Of a stretch of 36,216 nucleotides of DNA, positions 1 through 5,276 are shown piece after piece (position 1 is the first letter of the stretch; each line of letters starts with the position of its first letter). The position numbers and the translations under genes were made by a program. The notes below the pieces were generated by a model that had not been told where the DNA came from, made no database searches, and saw nothing but the letters and a program-made list of their open reading frames with translations. The stretch spans positions 1 through 36,216 of the forward strand of contig NZ_LDJI01000042.1 of NCBI RefSeq assembly GCF_001431415.1. Direction: 5' to 3'. The stretch is from Stenotrophomonas humi. Lineage in GTDB: Bacteria > Pseudomonadota > Gammaproteobacteria > Xanthomonadales > Xanthomonadaceae.

Positions 1-21
1 TACGAAATCCTGGGCGATTCA
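1..21 (-). mobile_element. Possible terminal inverted repeat of a second insertion sequence
   Basis: Read on the minus strand from position 21 the sequence starts TGAATCGCCC and continues AGGATTTCGTA to the window edge. IS3-family ends typically start with TG and many carry a TGAAnCGCCC core, so this looks like the outer end of an element lying below position 1. It also ends the neighbouring transposase frame, because its first three bases form the TGA stop. The orientation is wrong for the right end of that transposase's own element, which should finish in CA when read in the gene's direction. I therefore infer a nested insertion. The rest of the element is outside the window, so its identity is unproven. 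Confidence 0.4.
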
Positions 22-430
22 GTTGTATTCAAACACATCGGTGTTTGCTGCATCGAGTGTTGGGTAGTTCGACCGGTATATCCGTTCGCGCTTGAGCAGG
101 CCGAAGAAGCCTTCGCACGCGGCGTTGTCACCGCAGTGGTCCACCGCACTCATCGAGCATGCCAGGCCGTTGGCCACCAAGTAACGCTGGTACGCGCCGC
201 TTCGAAATTGGCTGCCACGATCAGAGTGCAGGATCACCCGGTGGCAGCCTTGGCGCTGCCAGACAGCCATCTGCACGGCCCGGATCACCATTTGCCGGCC
301 CTGCAGATAGTGCACCGCCCCCACCACGCCTTGGTCGACCAGGTTTTCGTGTATGTGACCCGCGCCCAGTGTGCCCCGACGACCCGGAAGTAGCCTTCTC
401 GCTTGGCCCAGATCGGTCGGTCGAAAGAGG
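22..430 (-). pseudogene. Decayed IS3-family OrfB transposase fragment
   Basis: The minus frame encodes the second half of an IS3-type rve integrase core. An HSDRGSQF motif supplies the second Asp of the D-D-E triad, and DNAACEGFFGLLKRERIYR carries the catalytic Glu. The frame then runs to VFEYN and stops at the TGA created by the sequence at 19-21. Family members normally continue with an ERFHNPR-like tail. Upstream the reading is broken. A VTYTKTW segment typical of the first half of the core lies at 339-359 in another frame, and the stretch that should hold the first catalytic Asp is missing. The gene therefore has a frameshift, an internal deletion and a lost C-terminus, and cannot be active. 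The upper boundary is approximate. Confidence 0.75.
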
Positions 431-436
431 CCTTCG

Positions 437-1333
437 TCAAAAACAGTCGCGCATTTCATGACTCAGTCGCGTTAATCGTGACTCGTGACAACCGCCACCA
501 ACCAGGGCCACCGCGCTGGCGGTGTGGTGCGGCGACCGGAAGGGCCGTTGTCGCCAGCGCCCCGGGTCCACGCCGCGGCCACTGACCGAGGCGATGGCGG
601 CCGCTTCCAGGGCTTCGGCTTCGCTGGCCTCGGGCAGGATGCCGGGCAGGCGAGAGGCCAGCAGCGTCTTGCCGCAACCGGGTGAGCCGAGCAGCAGCAG
701 GTGGTGGCCACCAGCGGCTGCGATCTCCAGCGCACGTCGGGCCTGCAATTGCCCGCGCACATCCGTCAGATCAGGCTGGGCAAGCGTGTGCATGGGGGGC
801 AACTGCGCGGCTGGCAGGACCTTGTCGCCAGCCAGTGCCGCGCAGACTTCCAACAGGGTACGCGCGGCTTTGACACTGGCATGCTGTGCCAATGCGGCTT
901 CGCCGGCATTGGCGGCAGGTACGATCAGGCAGCGTTGTTCGGCGGCGGCCGCGATGGCGGCGGGCAAGGCACCGTCGACGGCGCGCAGTTCGCCGGTGAG
1001 TGCCAACTCGCCGATGAATTCATGGCCGGTCAGAGTGGCGCGGTCGATCTGGCCGCTGGCTGCGAGGATGCCCAGCGCGATGGGGAGATCAAAACGCCCG
1101 CCTTCCTTGGGTAGATCGGCAGGCGCGAGGTTGATGGTGATGCGTCGCGCGGGGAATTCGAACTGGGCGCAAAGCAGGGCAGCACGCACCCGGTCACGCG
1201 ATTCACGAACTGCCGCTTCGGGCAGCCCGACAATCTGGGTGGAAGGCAGGCCGCCGGACAGATGCACTTCCACCTGCACCGCCGGTGCGTACACGCCAGC
1301 GCGGGCGCGGCTGTGCACCAAGGCCAGGCTCAT
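437..1333 (-). pseudogene. comM: comM (YifB family AAA+ helicase), truncated by a mobile element
   Basis: ComM is a hexameric Mg-chelatase-like AAA+ helicase that extends branches during integration of transforming DNA. The first 281 codons are intact: the N-terminal ChlI-type domain (IVGLPEAAVRESRDRVR, INLAPADLPKEGGRFDLP), then the AAA+ domain with Walker A GSPGCGKT around residues 216-223 and FRSPHHTASAVALVGGG just before the break. Codon 281 ends exactly at 491. Seventeen unrelated residues encoded by the inserted end then run to a stop at 437. Full-length family members have about 500 residues, so Walker B, the sensor motifs and the C-terminal domain are gone. The start lies 8 bases after the ubiK stop, suggesting co-transcription. 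The protein is almost certainly non-functional. Confidence 0.93.
444..490. mobile_element. Transposon terminus with two tandem repeat units, inserted in comM
   Basis: Two units with a 20-base period lie at 444-463 and 464-483. Each starts CAGTCGCG and ends TGACT, with 15 of 20 positions identical. They are followed by the terminal bases CGTGACA, ending at 490. Read outward from comM the end begins TGTCAC. TGT/ACA termini with adjacent ~20-bp transposase-binding repeats are typical of Tn7-like and Tn5053/Tn402-like (TnsB/TniA) elements. Position 491 begins ACCGC, part of comM; a 5-bp target duplication would repeat ACCGC at the other end. Which family it belongs to is inferred from the end structure and target gene. 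No transposase of this type lies in the window. Confidence 0.6.
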
Positions 1334-1341
1334 GGCCTGGC

Positions 1342-1602
1342 TCAGGCGTCGGGGGGCGTGGTGTTGCGGCTTTCCAGGGCGGTGAGGGCCTGTTCCAGCG
1401 CGTCGAGCTTTTCACGGGTGCGCAGCAGCACGGCACGCTGCACTTCAAACTCCTCGCGGGTGACCAGGTCCAGCTTGCTCAGGCCGGCCTGCAGGGAGCT
1501 TTTGAAGGTGGTCTGCAGTTCCTCGCGGGAATCGCGCAGCCCCTGCGGCACCAGATCGCTGAGGCGACGGGCGAGTTCATCGATGTGTTTGAGGTCGATC
1601 AT
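1342..1602 (-). CDS. ubiK: Ubiquinone biosynthesis accessory factor UbiK (YqiC/BMFP family)
   Basis: This is a small acidic 86-residue protein of the BMFP/YqiC family, which forms coiled-coil trimers, binds lipid and assists the aerobic Ubi complex (with UbiJ). The family signature is visible: MIDLKHIDELARRLSDLVP at the N-terminus, an amphipathic central helix, then LVTREEFEVQRAVLLRTREKLDALE forming the C-terminal coiled coil. I chose the ATG at 1602 because the family starts there and GGAG lies a short way upstream on the minus strand; the frame stays open to 1710 but that extension looks non-conserved. The comM remnant follows after 8 bases. In pseudomonads ubiK, comM and glnK are also neighbours. 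Confidence 0.9.
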   Translation of the reverse strand: MIDLKHIDELARRLSDLVPQGLRDSREELQTTFKSSLQAGLSKLDLVTREEFEVQRAVLLRTREKLDALEQALTALESRNTTPPDA

Positions 1603-1781
1603 GGCAATTCTCCGCAAGGGTTGGCCGAGCCTATAAGGCCGGGCTTTTGCGGCGCATCGGTGTCCGTAATGGCGAGCCGTAAGGATAAGCCGTAACGTCA
1701 GTGCTGGCACGCGGGCACGGATGCTCAGGTCAACGTGTGTCCACGGTATCCTGCCGACAGATTCCCAGAGGAAAGCGACTG

Positions 1782-2120
1782 ATGAAGATGATCATGGCCA
1801 TCGTCAAACCGTTCAAGCTGGACGACGTGCGTGAGGCGTTGGCCGAGCGCGGCGTGGCCGGCATCACTGTCACCGAGGTCAAGGGCTTTGGCAGGCAGAA
1901 GGGCCACACCGAGCTGTATCGCGGCGCCGAGTATGTGGTCGACTTCCTGCCCAAGGTGAAGATCGAGGTGGCTGTCACCGACGCCCAGGCCGACGAAGTG
2001 GTGGAAGCCATCGTCAAGGCCGCCGGCACCGGCAAGATCGGTGACGGCAAGGTGTTCGTCTACGATCTGGGCAGCGTGGTGCGCATCCGCACCGGCGAAG
2101 TGGACGCCGACGCGCTTTGA
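1782..2120 (+). CDS. glnB: Nitrogen regulatory protein P-II (GlnB/GlnK)
   Basis: P-II proteins are trimeric sensors of 2-oxoglutarate, ATP/ADP and, through uridylylation, glutamine; partners include the adenylyl- and uridylyltransferases, NtrB and AmtB. The 112-residue length is standard. The T-loop reads GFGRQKGHTELYRGAEY with Tyr51 as the uridylylation site, followed by VVDFLPKVKIEV. The second signature is GTGKIGDGKVFV and the end is RIRTGEVDADAL. Start ATG 1782 is supported by AGAGGAAAG at 1767-1775; the frame is open further upstream but without family similarity. Asp54 is GlnB-like, while position next to ubiK/comM matches glnK in pseudomonads, so GlnK is an equally fair name. No amtB follows, which is unusual for a glnK locus. 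Confidence 0.95.
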   Translation: MKMIMAIVKPFKLDDVREALAERGVAGITVTEVKGFGRQKGHTELYRGAEYVVDFLPKVKIEVAVTDAQADEVVEAIVKAAGTGKIGDGKVFVYDLGSVVRIRTGEVDADAL

Positions 2121-2127
2121 TTCCGCA

Positions 2128-2167
2128 GCCGCAGCCGCAGGCCGGGTAGGGGGCTGCGGCCTGTCTT
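2128..2167 (+). terminator. Hairpin downstream of the P-II gene
   Basis: A perfect 9-bp stem pairs 2128-2136 with 2152-2160 around a 15-base loop and is followed by CTGTCTT. An alternative 7-bp stem pairs CAGGCCG (2138-2144) with CGGCCTG (2157-2163). The tail is weakly T-rich, so intrinsic termination is plausible but not strong. It separates the P-II gene from the convergent kinase gene. Confidence 0.4.
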
Positions 2168-2185
2168 CAGCCCTGTCGCAGCGCG

Positions 2186-2848
2186 TCAGCCCTGCCGTTT
2201 GATCCACCGATACAACCGCTTCCAGGTACGGCGCAGGCCCAGCACCCAGCCGGGTTCGGCCAGCAGCGCGGCCTGTTCGGCGGATGGGCGTTGCCCGGTC
2301 AGGCGCTGACGCATCTTCACCAGGTTCTTCATGTCGCTGCGACGCAGCTGGCGGGTGATCGGGCTGTTGCGCAGCCAGCGCGGCCAACGCAGTGCCGAGG
2401 TGAAATCCAGCAGCACCGGCACACCGGCGCTGACCATCACATTGGTGCCGTGCAGATCGTTGTGGGTGATGCCGGCCGCATGCAGGCGCGCCAACGCACC
2501 CTGCAGCTGGTCGAAGACTTCCTGGCTGACGCCCTGGACACTGGCGGTGAGGGTATCACCGGGAATGTATTCCATGCCCAGCGCCAGTCCGCCCAGGGTG
2601 CCGAGCAGGGCCGGCGCGTGCTTCCAGCCCTGCAGCCGGCGTAGGACCTTGGCTTCGTGGCGTACCAGCAGGCGCGCGATAGGTGACAGCGGGGTTCCCT
2701 GATAGCGGCGGTAGTCCTTGACCACTGCCGGGCGGCCTTCCAGCTGAATGCGGTAAACATCCGGTTCGAGCAGGCGCTCGCCACGTTTGAGCAATTGATT
2801 GGCAGGAACGAGCGGCGTATCGCCGTCGAAAGTGGGCAATGTGTTCAT
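2186..2848 (-). CDS. Lipopolysaccharide kinase-like (InaA/RIO-like) protein
   Basis: This 220-residue protein has a compact protein-kinase-like fold. Lys44 in AVVKDY and Glu65 in VRHEAKVL would form the salt bridge. GMEYIPGDTL is the hinge. HNDLHGTN (His129-Asp131-Asn136) is the catalytic loop and LLDFTSA (Asp148) the metal-binding loop. Together these match the LPS core-heptose/Kdo kinase and RIO-like families rather than classical Ser/Thr kinases. All catalytic residues are present, so it should be an active phosphotransferase; the substrate is not visible. Start ATG 2848 has AGGAAGG just upstream; the longer open frame beyond it is G+C noise. Divergence from an lpxO-like gene suggests an envelope role. 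The C-terminus is basic (RRTWKRLYRWIKRQG), consistent with membrane-surface binding. Confidence 0.8.
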   Translation of the reverse strand: MNTLPTFDGDTPLVPANQLLKRGERLLEPDVYRIQLEGRPAVVKDYRRYQGTPLSPIARLLVRHEAKVLRRLQGWKHAPALLGTLGGLALGMEYIPGDTLTASVQGVSQEVFDQLQGALARLHAAGITHNDLHGTNVMVSAGVPVLLDFTSALRWPRWLRNSPITRQLRRSDMKNLVKMRQRLTGQRPSAEQAALLAEPGWVLGLRRTWKRLYRWIKRQG

Positions 2849-3137
2849 GAAAACCTTCCTGACGCGGCGGGCGCGGAAAGCGTCTTGAAATGCCGGTCTT
2901 GCGGTGCCCGTAAGGGGCGGGAATATGCCGCGAATTATAAAACTGAACGGTATGGCAATTGCTGAATGTAAAAAAAATGTAGGAAACTGATGACGGAAAG
3001 CATCGTTGCACTGGCACCCCCCTCGTTGGGCTGTCCGTCGGCCCCATGTTTGTCTGCACCCCCGGTGTCCCTGCTCCTGCGCCCGGTTGAGGGTGATTCC
3101 CCCTGTTTCCTGACTCCGGCCACGGCCGGGAGGTCGA
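2849..3137. promoter_or_regulatory. Divergent promoter region between kinase and lpxO genes
   Basis: This is the most A+T-rich stretch in this part of the window (roughly 2930-2990). On the minus strand a perfect TATAAT lies at 2939-2934, about 85 bases before the kinase start, but I see no good -35 at the right distance. On the plus strand a run of eight A at about 2970-2977 precedes GATGACGG. The lpxO start has GGGAGG at 3128-3133. I see no gene here. Confidence 0.4.
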
Positions 3138-4043
3138 ATGATCAAATTCGTGCTGGCGGTCCTGTTCGTGGCCTGCGTGCTGTACATCCATTTCCGCGGC
3201 AAGGTGCGCGCGCGCTGGTCGCGTCAGTTGCTGGACCATTCCAGCTTCATGGCGCCGATCAACGTGGTCATGTACCTGTTTTCCAAGGTGCCGACCACGC
3301 CATTCCTGGACCCGGGCAAGGAATTTCCGCAGCTGGAGCCGTTGCGGCAGAACTGGCAGGTGATCCGCGATGAGGCCATTGCCTTGCGTGACGCCGAGAA
3401 AATCGCCGCTGCCAGCAGCTTCAACGATGCCGGTTTCAACTCGTTCTTCCGCCGCGGCTGGAAGCGCTTCTACCTGCGCTGGTATGGCCCCTCGCACCCG
3501 TCGGCCAAGGCGTTGTGCCCGCAGACCGTGGCGCTGATCGAATCGATTCCCGATGTGCGTGCGGCGATGTTCGCGCAGCTGCCGGCGGGCAGTGAACTGC
3601 GCCCGCACCGTGATCCGTTCGCCGGTTCATTGCGCCTGCATCTGGGCTTGAGTACCCCCAACGATGATCGCTGCTACATCGAGGTGGATGGCATCCGCAA
3701 AAGCTGGTGCGATGGGCAATGGATGATGTTTGACGAGACCTACATCCATCACGCGCACAACGAGACCGATCAAGACCGGGTGATCCTGTTCTGCGACATT
3801 GCCCGCCCGCTGCGCTTTGGCTTGCCGGGGCTGTTCAACCGCGCGGTGGCCGCCACCCTGCTGGCGGGCGGCGCCTCGCCGAATCTGCCCGGTGACCCGA
3901 CCGGCGGGGTCAACAAGGCCTTTGGCGGCGTGTACAAGATCCGCCTGAAGGCCAAGGCACTGCGCGCGCGCAGCGCGTTCGCCTATCACGCGATCAAGTG
4001 GGGTCTGGTGGTGGCGGTGATTGCGGGTATCTGGGCGCTGTAA
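3138..4043 (+). CDS. lpxO: Lipid A 2-hydroxylase LpxO-like Fe(II)/2-oxoglutarate dioxygenase
   Basis: LpxO hydroxylates the secondary acyl chain of lipid A at C-2, using Fe(II), O2 and 2-oxoglutarate on the cytoplasmic side of the inner membrane. The protein has 301 residues, the family's usual length. An N-terminal membrane segment (residues 2-18) precedes the aspartyl/asparaginyl beta-hydroxylase fold. The iron facial triad is visible as His157-x-Asp159 in RPHRDPF and His204 in FDETYIHHAHNET. RVILFCDIARP supplies the 2-oxoglutarate-binding Arg. A second hydrophobic segment lies at the extreme C-terminus (WGLVVAVIAGIWAL), which fits membrane association. Start 3138 has GGGAGG 5 bases upstream. 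2-Hydroxylation is linked in other bacteria to peptide resistance and PhoPQ control; whether that holds here is inference. Confidence 0.9.
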   Translation: MIKFVLAVLFVACVLYIHFRGKVRARWSRQLLDHSSFMAPINVVMYLFSKVPTTPFLDPGKEFPQLEPLRQNWQVIRDEAIALRDAEKIAAASSFNDAGFNSFFRRGWKRFYLRWYGPSHPSAKALCPQTVALIESIPDVRAAMFAQLPAGSELRPHRDPFAGSLRLHLGLSTPNDDRCYIEVDGIRKSWCDGQWMMFDETYIHHAHNETDQDRVILFCDIARPLRFGLPGLFNRAVAATLLAGGASPNLPGDPTGGVNKAFGGVYKIRLKAKALRARSAFAYHAIKWGLVVAVIAGIWAL

Positions 4044-4134
4044 GCGCCGCCACCGCACCATTCCGCGAGCGGTGGCCGGCTACCGTGGAAGGCCGACCTT
4101 GCCGCGCCTGTCAGGACCACGTTCGGCTGCACAC

Positions 4135-4163
4135 AAAAAACCCCGCATTTCTGCGGGGTTTTT
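4135..4163. terminator. Bidirectional intrinsic terminator between lpxO and speE
   Basis: CCCCGCA (4141-4147) pairs with TGCGGGG (4152-4158) around a short TTTC loop. Six A precede the stem and five T follow it, so it terminates in both directions and serves the convergent lpxO and speE genes. Confidence 0.9.
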
Positions 4164-4181
4164 GTTTGCAGTGCGGCTGGC

Positions 4182-5039
4182 TTACTCGCCCAGCGCCTTG
4201 GCCACGAACGGCGGGCTGACTAGCACGCCGGTGTGCAGTGGCGCGGTGTAGTACAGCGTGTCGAACGGCTTGGCAGCCGAATCGGCCTCACGGAAGCCGA
4301 AACCGAAACCGGCCTGCTTACTGGCCACGGTCACCGACCACCAGCCGGTCGGATAGCACGGCTGCGGGAACGGCAGGGTCTTGAACGACTGGAAGCCGGC
4401 CTTGCCCATTTCCGAACGCATGTCCTTGATCAGCTCCAGCAAGGCCAGCGGCGATTCGCTCTGCTGCACCAGCAGGCCGTCGTCCTTCAGGGCACGGAAG
4501 CAGCTTTCGAAGAACGCCTTGTTGAACAGGCCTTCGGCCGGGCCGACCGGATCGGTGGAGTCCACGATCACCACGTCCACGCTGCCCGGGGCGCAATTGG
4601 CCATGTAGGCCACGCCGTCGTCGAACAGCAGTTCGGCGCGCACGTCACCGTTGGATTCGCACAGCTCCGGGAAGTGCTTCTCGGCCATGCGGGTGACCTG
4701 CTCGTCGATGTCGCACTGGGTGGCGCTTTCCACGCCCGGGTGCTTGAGCACTTCACGCAGGGTGCCGCAGTCGCCGCCGCCGATGATGACCACGCGCTTG
4801 GGCGCCGGGTGGGTGAACAGCACCGGGTGGCTGATCATCTCGTGGTAGAAGAAGTTGTCCTTGGTGGTCAGCATCATGGCGCCGTCGATGACCATCAACT
4901 TGCCCCAGTCGGTGCTGTCGTAGATCTCGATCTTCTGGAACGGCGACTGCACTTCCTCCAGCTTGCCGGTGATGCGGAAACCAATGGACGAGCCGGTCGG
5001 CTGGAAGTGTTCGATGAACCAGTTTTCGTTGGAGGTCAT
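4182..5039 (-). CDS. speE: Spermidine synthase (polyamine aminopropyltransferase)
   Basis: SpeE transfers the aminopropyl group of decarboxylated S-adenosylmethionine to putrescine, giving spermidine and methylthioadenosine. The 285-residue protein shows the family order: N-terminal beta domain (WFIEHFQPTGSSIGFRI), substrate-gate region GKLMVIDGAMMLTTKDNFFYHEMISH, nucleotide-binding GGGDCGTLREVLKH, catalytic loop IVDSTDPVGPAEGLF, and the C-terminal FPQPCYPTGWW stretch. Start ATG 5039 matches the family N-terminus (MTSNENWF); the open frame continues far upstream only because it shadows speA. It converges on lpxO across a strong terminator and diverges from speA. SpeA makes agmatine, an upstream putrescine precursor, so the two act in one pathway. 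Confidence 0.96.
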   Translation of the reverse strand: MTSNENWFIEHFQPTGSSIGFRITGKLEEVQSPFQKIEIYDSTDWGKLMVIDGAMMLTTKDNFFYHEMISHPVLFTHPAPKRVVIIGGGDCGTLREVLKHPGVESATQCDIDEQVTRMAEKHFPELCESNGDVRAELLFDDGVAYMANCAPGSVDVVIVDSTDPVGPAEGLFNKAFFESCFRALKDDGLLVQQSESPLALLELIKDMRSEMGKAGFQSFKTLPFPQPCYPTGWWSVTVASKQAGFGFGFREADSAAKPFDTLYYTAPLHTGVLVSPPFVAKALGE

Positions 5040-5069
5040 TGCAGGGTTCCTAGCAAGGGGAGGCGATGC

Positions 5070-5185
5070 CCTTCTCCCATCGGGAGAAGGTGCCGCGAAG
5101 GGCGGATGAGGGTAAGGGCGAAGCCTGTCACAGTCAGGTTTCACGCTTGCCCTCACCCCCGACCCCGCTCCCGGGGGAGAGGGGA
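5070..5185. repeat. Dispersed palindromic repeat pair in the speE-speA spacer
   Basis: CCTTCTCCC (5070-5078) pairs with GGGAGAAGG (5082-5090) and is followed by a tail ending GGGCGGATGAGGG near 5112. A second unit in inverse orientation starts GCCCTCACCCCCGACCCC at about 5149 and runs through CTCCCGGGGGAGAGGGG. Related units occur at 31587-31630 and 35764-35786. Such palindromes are dispersed in Xanthomonadaceae genomes, usually between genes. Two units face each other here, so a long stem-loop could form in speE or speA leader RNA. Confidence 0.75.
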
Positions 5186-5276
5186 GGTAGTGAGGGCGCG
5201 GATTGTAACGGAGCCTTGCCCCGCAGGCGTTAGAATGCGCGTCCTTATTTATCCACAGCTGAGAGTTGCTACGCCG

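Noticed and set aside
1700..1725. TGGCAC-containing segment before the P-II gene as a sigma54 promoter
   Set aside because: TGGCAC is present but no GC pair of the -12 element occurs at the required distance.
5070..5185. CRISPR array
   Set aside because: The units are palindromic and inverted, not regularly spaced direct repeats with spacers.
4233..5276. Long plus-strand open frame continuous with speA
   Set aside because: It is antisense to speE and has no family similarity before residue MSDWSLEQ; GC-rich codon use keeps the frame open. speA starts at 5277.
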